Assembly: GCF_006715485.1 (NCBI RefSeq)
Contig: NZ_VFNH01000004.1
Span: 434,001-498,000, forward strand
Length of the DNA stretch: 64,000 bases
Direction of reading: 5' to 3'
From: Herbaspirillum sp. SJZ107
Lineage (GTDB): Bacteria > Pseudomonadota > Gammaproteobacteria > Burkholderiales > Burkholderiaceae_D
Under the pieces are notes generated by a model. The model had not been told where the DNA came from and did not search any database. It saw only the letters and a list, made by a program, of their open reading frames with translations. Below are positions 38,501-46,383 of this stretch, in pieces. The translations under genes and the position numbers were made by a program. How positions within the stretch are numbered: position 1 is the stretch's first letter; the number at the start of each line of letters is the position of its first letter.

Positions 38501-39720
38501 GCGAAGAGACCATTGTGCCGGTACCCGGCTCGGACATGCTGCTGGTGCGGCGCAGGACGAGCGGTGCGCACGCTCTCGTGCGCCGCTCGCTCGATCCGCA
38601 GTCCAGGGAGATGCTGCTGACCGAAGACTGCCTCGTGCCGCGTGGCGGCACGCATGCGCCGCCGCGGGTAGAGACGGTGCTCGCGCTGGAGGGCTGGCAT
38701 GGTGTGCCGGCGCTCGACGCACCGGGCTTTGCTTTCGACGCGGACTGCAATACCAGTACGCTGCGCGTGGTGCGACCCCTGGCCGCCGCGGGCGACGAAG
38801 ACCCGGTGCTGATCGAGGCGCTCGGCGAGCAGTTCTGGCTGTTGCGCGTGCCGGTCCAGCGGGTGGAGCATTGCCTGGCAGGCAGGGGTGGAGTCGAACA
38901 ATGGATAGCAGAGCGCAACACTGGGCGCCTGTTGGGCTTCCTGATGGAAGACGCCGGCATCGTCTGGTGTACCGCCATGGTGATGCGCTGCGGCGGCGCC
39001 GAACTGCCGTTGCTGGAACCCGCGGCGCGACGTCTGGCGCGCATGGCAGCCAACTGGTGCTCCCCGGCTGTCACGCCGGGAACATTCGGATATCGCGCGT
39101 GGACGGCATTCCCGCGCATCGACGCAGGCGTGGCCTGGAAGGAAAACATGAAACAGAGCGATGTGATCAAGTGTGGCAACGTACTGGCCGGCGTTCAGGC
39201 CTGGTTCGGTGAGGCATTCGCAGCGGTGCTCGACGCACTCCGGCAGGCCGAAGGTGCAGCGCAGCCGGATGGCCTCGAGGTGGGGCCGCTGGAGTTGTTG
39301 CCGGGAGGTTTGCTGCGTCTGCGCGCAGAGGGGCGCGAGCGCTTCAGGCTGCAAGCATTCCTCGATCCAGCCGGCGCCCGGGCCGGCAACGGTCAGGCGG
39401 GCATGCCCTGTATCTGGTGGGATTATGTCGCCAGTCCACGTTCCGTGGGCCCCAAGCCGGTCCTGCCCTGTCTGGACGTCGACGAATTGCCGCTCTCCCA
39501 GCCCGCCGGATGGGAAGGGAGTGTCGTCAATGGCCTCGGAGCGTTTACCGGGGTCGACGACAGCAGCTACCGCTACCTGGCCTTCTGTCATGATCCCGCC
39601 GACTGGGACCGCGCGCGGAACAACCTGCTCCAGGCGTGGGCCGCAGTCCATGACAAGATGCGCCATGGCGGCAATTTCCAGCGCCAGTGGTGCCGTGACG
39701 CACTGTGTGTCGCTGTCTAG
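35560..39720 (+). CDS. large SF2/SNF2-type helicase of the PLD/helicase operon
   Basis: 1386 aa from ATG 35560, preceded by AAGGA at 7 nt; ATG 35545 would add five residues. Walker A GDEVGMGKTRQ (~58-68), DEAQ box VFDEAQYLR (~243), motif III FVSATPLH, a Cys cluster (CGSCDAAQRC, ~305-315), and C-terminal helicase motifs LVCTDVLKEGVDM and QRIGRVDRLGS (~843). About 500 residues beyond the helicase core are beta-rich and unassigned. It probably translocates on nucleic acid and feeds or activates the PLD nuclease. I cannot match it to a named system with certainty. Confidence 0.85.
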   Translation: MADDGIVPERLTAAAVRSYIDFDGHAATGREPSLQARLQSEGVAGLWGLLRQQGHAYLGDEVGMGKTRQAMGVIATQFLRNAESRVVIVCSSRTVQRQWQTEWAQFLGSCYRLLDDRLLASADAARIEDLHLHDNLRSFHEALRTGEGRIHLLRYSSFSRPLPVDGDSPARMLAAYAERVGVAGVAALTGFERALVDAHARPGDDWKDVLAHDLGRAYCQRIAALLTEGASHGEPRSPLDLAVFDEAQYLRHVDNYQNEHIRLIFGRNVEQWLFVSATPLHASEDDILSLDTYLCRRPVSAHELPTTGVGACGSCDAAQRCSRAAWHRTRGHDVVRLLSGMMIRRTRTHGDAGGKRYGKIEYRDYEDVRHSGADDPFMALTMALVQKRLAGALAGRNNRFRQGECASFESLSSSLGRNVSEPVPEFEPGKDHRQRKEVDPAPDRNAIDLLNASFGAAMHVHGAGLPHAKLNSVADALFTRSLADGGVDKTLVFVRRIDTVEELRDLLHLKFQADLDKRIEAWREMLVSSAFATHASPWGRSFWDQQGDDDEPPAEAGEGDAPPDSGEGGGNTGYRSQASLPYFEALKQRSLVKAHNGLLVSFRARLLRTDDASSNPLQGFLLKRASGIPSERQHERWVRLLCALFGNERVSRMRGDPAKRWLFADASGMDDDAYKLASLQRCLLQSLRQTDILVDLYILHKHAGRTPDGSQTLADKFLWLLEQGERGIPGKIASCLANQKEKLRRWIDHFELIVDKCFRAGEAVGWFGVYERVARVFDRVAPVVGRSGRLKNEHAVQQFMFPTHPNILVCTDVLKEGVDMHLFCDRVVHYGVAWTSGDLEQRIGRVDRLGSLIGRRIHAHRETDTQPLPRLGVEFPWLDGTLDSYQVRNVIREKIASDLRLDLGKRKDEIRELDAGRLSGDLSTIRKAAAQGEANRAVFFPDSVDFVRREGADDAIRLGPGMRYKDPGDAVRPRTAIDDRSEETIVPVPGSDMLLVRRRTSGAHALVRRSLDPQSREMLLTEDCLVPRGGTHAPPRVETVLALEGWHGVPALDAPGFAFDADCNTSTLRVVRPLAAAGDEDPVLIEALGEQFWLLRVPVQRVEHCLAGRGGVEQWIAERNTGRLLGFLMEDAGIVWCTAMVMRCGGAELPLLEPAARRLARMAANWCSPAVTPGTFGYRAWTAFPRIDAGVAWKENMKQSDVIKCGNVLAGVQAWFGEAFAAVLDALRQAEGAAQPDGLEVGPLELLPGGLLRLRAEGRERFRLQAFLDPAGARAGNGQAGMPCIWWDYVASPRSVGPKPVLPCLDVDELPLSQPAGWEGSVVNGLGAFTGVDDSSYRYLAFCHDPADWDRARNNLLQAWAAVHDKMRHGGNFQRQWCRDALCVAV

Positions 39721-39738
39721 ATCGAAAGGAAGCCTGCA

Positions 39739-40128
39739 ATGAGCCAGATGCATCTGATGGCAAAGCTCGGGGAACTGCGGGGCGAAACGCTCCGTACGCC
39801 GAGCGGCCGAAAATCATTTATCGTCTCGCGTCTCGAGAATGGTCGCGTGACCGTCACGACTTCGAACGAAAGCGAAGTCCATGTCTCCGTTACCGGTATC
39901 CAGGCGGTACTCGATTACCTTGCCCGACATGGGCACGGCCGGGAGCATCCATGCCCGGTCAAGTCGAGCAACCCCATTGCCGATGCCGGTCCGCTGTGCC
40001 TGGCAGCGAGGGAAGGGAAAAGCCAGCGGAAGATTACCTATGTTCTCCCCTTGCTCGAGCGGCTCGGCCTGGTCGGCTTCGACCGTTCGGCGCGGGCAAC
40101 GGCCGTTTTCCTCGTCAACCGGGCATGA
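39739..40128 (+). CDS. small uncharacterised protein ending the PLD/helicase operon
   Basis: 129 aa, ATG 39739 behind AAAGGAAG, 18 nt after the helicase stop. The first half looks like a small beta domain (TLRTPSGRKSFIVSRLENGRVTV). The second half resembles a winged-helix end (ITYVLPLLERLGLVGFDR). It could be a nucleic-acid-binding accessory or regulator. Terminates 6 nt from the convergent ankyrin gene, with no clear terminator between them. Confidence 0.6.
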   Translation: MSQMHLMAKLGELRGETLRTPSGRKSFIVSRLENGRVTVTTSNESEVHVSVTGIQAVLDYLARHGHGREHPCPVKSSNPIADAGPLCLAAREGKSQRKITYVLPLLERLGLVGFDRSARATAVFLVNRA

Positions 40129-40134
40129 ATCCCT

Positions 40135-41343
40135 TCAGTCAGCGGAACTGGCCTGACCGACCAGCCTGCGTAGCAGCTCGGCGTCGTCCGCACTGAGGTC
40201 TTCGCGCTTGGCAGCCTCTTCAATCACCTGCGCGGCATCGGCCGCGTCCTGCAGGGCCGCGGTCAGCGCCGCACGGTCCGGGCCGGCGCCGTGCCGCAGC
40301 AGCAGGCCAATCATGTCGGCACGCAAGTCGATCAGGTCGGATTCGCACGAGTAGAGCTCGTACGGACGCGAAGTCAGTGCCGTGCGCAGGGCGAGGGCGC
40401 TGCAATTGTGCAGGTCGGCGCCGGCGGCAAGCAATGTTTCGACGGTCGTTTCGTCGAGCGAGGCCACGCCTGCGACCAGGGCTGCGCAGTCTCCGGCGTC
40501 CACGGGCACGCCATGATCGAGCAGCCAGCCGAGCGCCGAGACGGCCATGCTCCTTGCCGCGGCCTCCAGCGCCCGGGCACCGTCGGCGCGCAGATCCGCG
40601 CCCTGGGCAAGCAGGAAGCCGAGCATGTCCGTGTTGTCGGCGCCGGCAGCCTCCGCCAGCGCCACCCTCAGCATCTCCCCGTGTGGCAGGCCGCCTTCCA
40701 CCAACTGCAGCAGGATGCGTTCGTAGTCGGAATTGCTGCGCTCCGGTGTCAGGTGCCCCGCCTCGCTCAGGAAGCGCAGGTGCACGCCCTGGGCCGGCGT
40801 CAGCACTGCAGCATGGCCGTCGGCGCGCGGGTCGGCGCCGTTGCCCAAAGCCAGCTGCACTCCGTCGCCATCGGCGTGGCGGCATGCCATCTCCAGAAAA
40901 AGGATCCAGAATCTGGCGCGCCAGTGTTCAGCGCGCAGGCCATCGTGGGTGAACGTCTCGCGCAAGCCGGCCAGGCGGCCGGCAACGAAGGCACCGAGCC
41001 AGGCGTCGCGCGTCTGTACCGGCAGCGCGGGTCCATTCATCCCGACCCGGGCAGCAACCGCCTCCGGCCATGGGGTGTCGAGTTCGTCGATTTGCTCTTG
41101 CAGCAGCCCGGCCGCGAGCCGGAAGTCGAAATTGAAGGCGGATCCGCATGCCAGCACAGCCGCGAGCTTCAGGCGGGGCGCAAGCGCGCTGTTGCCGAGG
41201 AAGGCGAGCATGGCGTCCTGGTAGCGGGGAACGTTGTATTCCGGCGCCATGTGGCAACGTTCAAGCAGGCCGTGCCACAGGCTGCGGATGTCGTCGAGGG
41301 AGGTGCAGTGTTCGAGGGGGAGGTACCAGAGCAGGTCGGACAT
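40135..41343 (-). CDS. ankyrin-repeat protein
   Basis: 402 aa. From ~residue 210 on there are ankyrin-like units (ML--LLAQGADLRADGARALEAAA, LGWLLDHGVPVDAGD-AALVA, VETLLAAGADLHNCSALAL, IGLLLRHGAGPD). The N-terminal ~200 residues are helical and unassigned. Ankyrins mediate protein-protein contact; cytoplasmic, no signal peptide. It is 67 nt downstream of the small gene of the sirtuin operon, same strand, so it may be a fourth member. No catalytic motif. Confidence 0.75.
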   Translation of the reverse strand: MSDLLWYLPLEHCTSLDDIRSLWHGLLERCHMAPEYNVPRYQDAMLAFLGNSALAPRLKLAAVLACGSAFNFDFRLAAGLLQEQIDELDTPWPEAVAARVGMNGPALPVQTRDAWLGAFVAGRLAGLRETFTHDGLRAEHWRARFWILFLEMACRHADGDGVQLALGNGADPRADGHAAVLTPAQGVHLRFLSEAGHLTPERSNSDYERILLQLVEGGLPHGEMLRVALAEAAGADNTDMLGFLLAQGADLRADGARALEAAARSMAVSALGWLLDHGVPVDAGDCAALVAGVASLDETTVETLLAAGADLHNCSALALRTALTSRPYELYSCESDLIDLRADMIGLLLRHGAGPDRAALTAALQDAADAAQVIEEAAKREDLSADDAELLRRLVGQASSAD

Positions 41344-41409
41344 GGTTCGATGTATGAGGAGGGATGGCGGGGAAACGAGAAGAGGCGGGCGTACAAGGAC
41401 GGGGTGAAA

Positions 41410-41898
41410 TCATTTCGCCTCACTCTCGTCGCCATCCAGGAGACGGGGCGGCCAGAGAAAGCGTGGCAAGGATAGCCGCAGCTCTTCGTCGGTCTGGTCG
41501 GGCATGGTTCTGAGGTCCAGATTCCACTGGCGCGCTACCTTGCCCGCGCTGATCTCGAGATGGACTTCATGGTCGAAGATCTGGCGCGTCGGATAACCGA
41601 CATGGCGCCGGTCGCCGCGGACGGCGCGGAGCATGCCGTCAAGCCAGAACGCCGGCACCTGCCGATCGAACTCCGGGAAGAGCGCTGCCATCGGATCGTC
41701 GCCGGGTGCGTTCAGCCCGATCAGGTACATTACGCCATCCTCCACGGCCCAGGTGGCCATGTAGCCATTCGTGTTCCATGACCGCTTCGAAAAGCGTGGC
41801 CAGGATGGGCGTGTGGCTACATAAGACTCGAGGGGATAACTGTACAGGTGGTAGACCTCACCGTCGAGATGGAGCGCCTCGGGGAAGGTGTACGTCAT
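41410..41898 (-). CDS. hypothetical 162-aa protein of the sirtuin operon
   Basis: ATG 41898 overlaps the sirtuin stop (ATGA). A beta-rich soluble protein with a conserved-looking opening (LHLDGEVYHLYSYPLESY), a central GYMATWAVEDGVMYL and an IFDHEVHLEISAGKV strand. No catalytic motif. I recall similar small proteins near toxin-type loci, but cannot name a family. Being fused in translation to the sirtuin suggests it modulates or protects against it. Confidence 0.7.
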   Translation of the reverse strand: MTYTFPEALHLDGEVYHLYSYPLESYVATRPSWPRFSKRSWNTNGYMATWAVEDGVMYLIGLNAPGDDPMAALFPEFDRQVPAFWLDGMLRAVRGDRRHVGYPTRQIFDHEVHLEISAGKVARQWNLDLRTMPDQTDEELRLSLPRFLWPPRLLDGDESEAK

Positions 41899-42770
41899 CG
41901 CGCCTGCTCCATGTGCCGGTCGATGGCCGAAAGCACCTCGAGTGCGCCGCCCGCGATGGCCACGCCGGGAAGGTTCCCGATCAGCGGAGCCCGCGGGTTG
42001 ATCCGGATGAGCGCGGCATTGTGCTGGCGCACCATGCGGTGCGAGAAATGCCGCACGGTGGAGATGGCGGTGCCGGCGCCAAGCTCGATGACGACCGGGC
42101 GCCGTGTGCGCTCGAGCCAGCCGCGCAGGCGTGCCGTCCGCCGGCCGTGTCGGTCGCCGATCCACCCTGAATCGTTGAACATGAGGATGTTCGGGCGCGC
42201 CGGTCCGCCGCAGCGCGCGCAGACGGGCAGCGGGCTCAGAAGTTCGCAGCGCGATTCGTCGACCAGGGGGACGAAGGAAGAGGCAGACCAGACCATGTCG
42301 CAGCATGGCGCCAGGCACTGGAGGTGATGGATCGATCCATGGCACTCGTCCACCTGCAGTGGATCGAAGCCCGCTTTTTCGAAGTGGCCGTCGACGTTGC
42401 TGGTGAAAACGAACGCGCCGTACTGCGCTGCTTCGGCCCACTGGCGCAGCAGCACATGGCCATGGTGCGGCGCCGTACCGCGGTACAGTGCAAGGCGGTG
42501 GCCGTAGAAACCCCAGGCCCGGCGAGGTTCGGCATGGAAGGCGAGCGGGGACGCGATGTCCATGAAGGCGGTACCGTCGGCCGCCAGCGCAGGGTACTCG
42601 CGCCAGAAGCCGGCATTGCCGCGGAAGTCCGGCAAACCGCTGTCGACGCCCATGCCGGCACCCGCGGCGATGATGATGCTGTCCGCCCGGGCGATCAGCT
42701 CCGCTGCCTGCGCAACAACGGCCGGGTCCAGGGCCGGCATGGGCGCAGCATGCTGCGAGCGCACCGTCAT
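41895..42770 (-). CDS. SIR2-family NAD-dependent protein (sirtuin)
   Basis: 291 aa from ATG 42770. Classic sirtuin motifs: GAGMGVDSGLPDFRG (NAD binding), FTSNVDGHFEKAGF, the catalytic-His region ECHGSIHHLQC and a zinc-ribbon with LAPCC and CARCGG, followed by RPNILMFND and IELGAGTAIST. The zinc ribbon and length fit a deacylase-like sirtuin rather than the NADase SIR2 of Thoeris or DSR. The gene is inside a four-gene minus-strand cluster. Either regulatory deacylation or NAD consumption is possible; deacylase is better supported. Confidence 0.88.
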   Translation of the reverse strand: MTVRSQHAAPMPALDPAVVAQAAELIARADSIIIAAGAGMGVDSGLPDFRGNAGFWREYPALAADGTAFMDIASPLAFHAEPRRAWGFYGHRLALYRGTAPHHGHVLLRQWAEAAQYGAFVFTSNVDGHFEKAGFDPLQVDECHGSIHHLQCLAPCCDMVWSASSFVPLVDESRCELLSPLPVCARCGGPARPNILMFNDSGWIGDRHGRRTARLRGWLERTRRPVVIELGAGTAISTVRHFSHRMVRQHNAALIRINPRAPLIGNLPGVAIAGGALEVLSAIDRHMEQAR

Positions 42771-43123
42771 GCCGCCACCCTGGCATGGATGCGCGCGTAG
42801 CGGGTCCCATCGGCGCTGAAGGCGATCGTCCACTCGCCGCGCTGCGCCAGGCTGTGTGCCAGTGCGCAAGTGCGGTTGTACCCGATCCGGAATTCGCGCT
42901 GCAGGCGCGACACCGGATGGAGCAGGTGGATCTGGCCGTGTTGGCGCAACTCGCCGACCCAGGCAACGGCCTGTTCCAGCAGGGGCTCGGCCGCACCGGC
43001 CTGGCGGGCGGGATCCCTGGAATTCAGAGAGATGTGCGCGGCACCTGCACGAGGCTGGACACACAGTGCGATGACGGCTGCACCGGACAGCCTGAAAAAC
43101 TTCCTCCGTTCGAATTGCGTCAT
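42767..43123 (-). CDS. signal-peptide protein with an FtsK-gamma-like winged helix
   Basis: 118 aa, ATG 43123 with AAAGGA 8 nt upstream. The N-terminus is twin-arginine-like (ERRKFFRLSGAAVIALCV), but the C-terminal ~65 residues (LLEQAVAWVGEL, VSRLQREFRIGYNRTCAL) match the FtsK gamma DNA-binding winged helix. Those two features are rarely combined. It overlaps the sirtuin gene by 4 nt. Possibly a diverged membrane-tethered DNA-reading protein, or a mis-read N-terminus. Confidence 0.65.
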   Translation of the reverse strand: MTQFERRKFFRLSGAAVIALCVQPRAGAAHISLNSRDPARQAGAAEPLLEQAVAWVGELRQHGQIHLLHPVSRLQREFRIGYNRTCALAHSLAQRGEWTIAFSADGTRYARIHARVAA

Positions 43124-43288
43124 CTGGCGATCCTTTCATGAAGTGCGATAGAGACAGTCGCCGAATGATAGGAAGTGACGGCGACAAACCGTGTCGTACC
43201 GTCGCTGCCCGGCGCCGGAGAACCGGAGCGACGTCGCTTGTCGCATCCCCTGGCATCATCTGGCGATCCACTGAAGAAGGAGGCGCGT

Positions 43289-43939
43289 ATGGCGCATATT
43301 GTCCTGCTGGGGGACTCGATCTTCGATAACGCCCCCTAGGTTCCCGCGGCGACGCACGTACATGCCCGGCTGCAATCGCTGCTGCCGCCGGTCGACCGGG
43401 TGTCGCTTCTGGCGCGCGACGGCAGCGTGCTGGCCGATATGGTGGCGCAGGTGGCGCGCCTTCAGGAGTTGCCGGAGGTGGCCGACTGGCTGGTGGTGAG
43501 CTGCGGCGGCAACGATGTGCTGGGGCTGGTCGGAGCGATGCAGTCGCCGGTGCGGTCGGTGATCGAGGCCGCCGGGCTGCTGGCCGAGTGGCAGGCCCAA
43601 TTCCGGCGTGACTACCGCCGCATGCTGAACGTTGTGCTGTCCAGGCGAAAACCGGTGGCTGTGGCGACTGTCTACGATGGCGTCCCCGGCCTCGAACCAG
43701 GATTGCGGACGGCGCTGGCGCCGTTCAACGACGTGATCCTGTACGAGGCGGCCGCGCGTCGCCTGCCGGTGCTCGACCTGCGGCTCGTCTGCGACGAGCC
43801 GGGCGACTACGCTGTGGCGTCGCCGATCGAGCCTTCTGCGCAAGGTGGCGGGAAGATTGCCGCTGCAATCGCGCAACTGGTGCGTACACACGATCCGGCG
43901 GCTGCGCGGACGATCGTGTATGGCAGCGAGTCATCCTGA
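43289..43939 (+). pseudogene. SGNH/GDSL hydrolase with in-frame stop
   Basis: ATG 43289 behind AAGGAGG opens MAHIVLLGDSIFDNAP, the GDS block. An in-frame TAG at 43337-43339 falls where a Tyr would be expected. The same frame then continues to 43939 with the GGND block (SCGGNDVLGLVG) and a C-terminal SPIEPSAQGGGKIA motif. A single TAC/TAT-to-TAG change explains it. A restart at 43400 would lose the catalytic Ser. Either a recent inactivation or a sequencing error. Confidence 0.85.
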
Positions 43940-44024
43940 TCGGATTTCCTGCAGGCACTATTTTTGGTAACATGACATTTTGAACTCGACGGCAGCCAGC
44001 GCACCTGGCACCGTACAGGCGGAC

Positions 44025-44438
44025 ATGCCTCAACAGATCGAACACATCGATGCGATCGCGCGCAAGAAGCAGCGTGCCGTCCTTTACCTCGAATTCCACC
44101 CCGTGCCAATCAGGGAGTGGCGCAACTACCGCTACGAAGATGACCCGGGGCGCGATGCCGTGCTGGCCTGGTTCGAGGCACATGGCGTGCCCTGGACCGC
44201 ATGCGGGCCGTTCGCCGACCTGCGCCTCATGGCGCCCTGGCTGGGCCAGGTCTACATCGACGTGCCGTACGACGAGTCGTTGCCCGAGTACTGCGCACTG
44301 CGCGACTATCTCGAGCATCCGGACGGAACGATGCGTCACGAGGGGGTGCGCTTCTACGCCATGCCGCTCGACCATGCGATGCGCAATGCCGAGCATGACG
44401 AACCGGGCTTCTGGGAACGCTGGGCGGAGGACTTCTGA
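44025..44438 (+). CDS. hypothetical 137-aa protein upstream of WYL regulator
   Basis: ATG 44025 chosen (MPQQIEHIDAIARKKQR); a TTG at 43980 would add 15 residues. A soluble alpha/beta protein with conserved-looking blocks (RAVLYLEFHPVP, PWLGQVYIDVPYD, GVRFYAMPLDHAM). No known domain. Its stop overlaps the WYL start by 1 nt (TGATG), so the two are coupled. Confidence 0.65.
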   Translation: MPQQIEHIDAIARKKQRAVLYLEFHPVPIREWRNYRYEDDPGRDAVLAWFEAHGVPWTACGPFADLRLMAPWLGQVYIDVPYDESLPEYCALRDYLEHPDGTMRHEGVRFYAMPLDHAMRNAEHDEPGFWERWAEDF

Positions 44439-45445
44439 TGGCGACCAACCAGCAATCGCTGCTGCGCCAATGGCACATGCTGCGCATGGTGCCGCGTGCC
44501 CCCGCAAAAATCTCGGCAAGGGAGCTGTGCGAACGCCTGTGTGCCGCCGACTTCCGCGTCACCGAACGAACGGTCCAGCGCGATCTGCGCGAGCTGTCGG
44601 GCGTTTTCCCTGTCGGGGTCGACGAACGCGAGAAGCCGTTCGGCTGGAGCTGGCTGCGCGACGCGTCCAGCTTCGATCTGCCGGGCCTCACGGTGCCGGA
44701 AGCTCTCACGCTGACACTGGTCGAGCAGCACCTCAGGCACCACCTGCCGCCGGTCACGGTCGACGCGCTGCGCCCGCACTTCCGGACTGCTGCGCGCACC
44801 CTGTCGACGGTCGAGGACGACTCGCCATCCCGCGCCTGGCTGGACAAGGTGCGCAGCGTGCCGCCACAGCAACCGTTGCTGCCGCCGCGGATCGACGAAG
44901 AGTGCCAGCGCGTCGTCTATCTGGCTCTGCTGCAGGACCGGCAGCTCAGGCTGCACTACCGCAAGCGCGACGCGGCCGAGCCGACGATCTATGGTTGCGT
45001 GCACCCGCTTGCGGTGGTGCAGCGCGGCGGCCTGGTCTACCTGGTCTGCATGTTCGCCAACTATGACGACGTGCGCACCATCGCGCTGCACCGGGTACAG
45101 CAGGCCGAGGCGCTGTACGAGTCGGCGCGCGGCAAGGCCGGCTTCGATATCGACGCCTATATCGCCTCCGGCCAGTTCGGCGTCATCGCCGGCGAACCGG
45201 TCAACCTGCGCGCCGTGTTCACGCGCGCGGCCGGCGAGCACCTTTTCGAGACGCCCCTCAGTACCGATCAGGTGCTTGCGAGCGACGCAGACGGGAAGCT
45301 GCGCCTGGCCGCCACGGTGCCGAACACGCGGGCTCTGGTGTGGTGGTTGCTCGGATTCGGCGATGGTGTGGTGATTGAAGAGCCGGCGAGCCTGCGCGAC
45401 GAGCTAGCCGGTATCGCGCAGAGGATGGCGGCAGCGTATGGATGA
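44438..45445 (+). CDS. WYL-domain transcriptional regulator
   Basis: 335 aa. N-terminal winged helix (ISARELCERL ... VTERTVQRDLRELSGVFPV, ~25-70) and a C-terminal WYL domain (HPLAVVQRGGLVYLVCMF and ALHRVQQAE). WYL regulators such as BrxR/CapW repress defence operons and respond to nucleic acid or other ligands. Overlaps the preceding gene by 1 nt. Which operon it controls cannot be told from the sequence; the sirtuin cluster or downstream genes are nearest. Confidence 0.88.
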   Translation: MATNQQSLLRQWHMLRMVPRAPAKISARELCERLCAADFRVTERTVQRDLRELSGVFPVGVDEREKPFGWSWLRDASSFDLPGLTVPEALTLTLVEQHLRHHLPPVTVDALRPHFRTAARTLSTVEDDSPSRAWLDKVRSVPPQQPLLPPRIDEECQRVVYLALLQDRQLRLHYRKRDAAEPTIYGCVHPLAVVQRGGLVYLVCMFANYDDVRTIALHRVQQAEALYESARGKAGFDIDAYIASGQFGVIAGEPVNLRAVFTRAAGEHLFETPLSTDQVLASDADGKLRLAATVPNTRALVWWLLGFGDGVVIEEPASLRDELAGIAQRMAAAYG

Positions 45446-45496
45446 TGGCGGCATCCGGCGCTTACCCGGTCCATTAACAATCCATAGTCCTGAATC

Positions 45497-46327
45497 ATGA
45501 GCCATTGTCAAGTTTGCTCGGCCGAATTTGGTGTCAAGTTCGCTTCCTTCCGTTGCCTGTCGTGCCAGTACGAGTATTGCAAGGCCCACCTGATCCCTGC
45601 TCAGAACCTGAGGATTGACCAGAGCCTGATGCAGGCCTGGCATGGCGGGGCAGGGCTATGCTTCAAATGCATCCTGCTTACCTGGGGGAGCGACGACGAT
45701 ACATTGCGCGCACCGCGCGGCATGTTCGGGCGGCTCCGACAGATCGCCGGCATGACAATCGACGGCGCCGCCAGGCTGACTGGTCTGCGCAAGGACCCGA
45801 GAACGCTGCTGGCCATCGACAGCACGACGTTTGCGGACTTCAGTCGGGCCCGCGCGTTCGCGATGCTACGGCACCAGCGTGTGCCGACCAACGAGGAAAT
45901 AATGAGAGACCTGGCGGACTGGGCCCGGCTCTTCGCGATTACGCAAGGGCGAAGCACGGAGCGCCAGCTTTGCCTGAACGACGTGTTCCATCTGGTCGAC
46001 TGGCTGCGCACGGAGCCGCCATTTCCGAAGGCGCTGCTGGGCCTGAACTGGTCGACCATCGAACGCAGTCCTCAGTACATGGCGCTCGCGGCCGACGTGC
46101 TGCACGTGACACGCGGCGCCTTCGCCATGATGTCGGCAGGTGCTACCGAGGTGGCGTACAGGGTGACGGATCGTGCGATCGAGCACTTTACCGGCAAGAG
46201 CTCGATCGAATTCGCCTACGACAAGCTCAAGCACCGCCTGGGCGTGAACGTCAACGTGCGGGTCTTTGTCATTTACTGGTTCGTCGGCCAGATCATCATG
46301 CAGCTCCTTGCCCGGCGCGACGAGTAG
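45497..46327 (+). CDS. zinc-ribbon protein with C-terminal hydrophobic helix
   Basis: 276 aa, ATG 45497. N-terminal Cys pairs (CQVCSAEFG, CLSCQYEYC, CFKCILL) suggest a zinc ribbon. The middle is helical. The C-terminus has a hydrophobic stretch (VRVFVIYWFVGQIIMQLLA) that could anchor it to the membrane. No catalytic motif. It lies 51 nt after the WYL gene and may be a co-transcribed target. Not recognised. Confidence 0.65.
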   Translation: MSHCQVCSAEFGVKFASFRCLSCQYEYCKAHLIPAQNLRIDQSLMQAWHGGAGLCFKCILLTWGSDDDTLRAPRGMFGRLRQIAGMTIDGAARLTGLRKDPRTLLAIDSTTFADFSRARAFAMLRHQRVPTNEEIMRDLADWARLFAITQGRSTERQLCLNDVFHLVDWLRTEPPFPKALLGLNWSTIERSPQYMALAADVLHVTRGAFAMMSAGATEVAYRVTDRAIEHFTGKSSIEFAYDKLKHRLGVNVNVRVFVIYWFVGQIIMQLLARRDE

Positions 46328-46383
46328 TGCGCCTTGCCGGTTCCGGATGATCAACAATGCATGTGCCAAACTGAAATGAGCCG

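Noticed and set aside
36280..39753. 1157-codon open frame on the minus strand
   Set aside because: Antisense shadow of the large helicase; composition is not protein-like.
31460..40128. Dpd 7-deazaguanine modification cluster
   Set aside because: A PLD protein and helicase are present, but there is no DpdA/QueC/D/E-type gene and protein sizes do not fit.
41895..42770. Thoeris (ThsA) SIR2
   Set aside because: No TIR-domain ThsB partner, and the zinc-ribbon sirtuin type differs from ThsA.
43299..43499. Alternative gene over the SGNH pseudogene start
   Set aside because: Arg/Cys-rich out-of-frame reading; the true frame has the GDS and GGND blocks.
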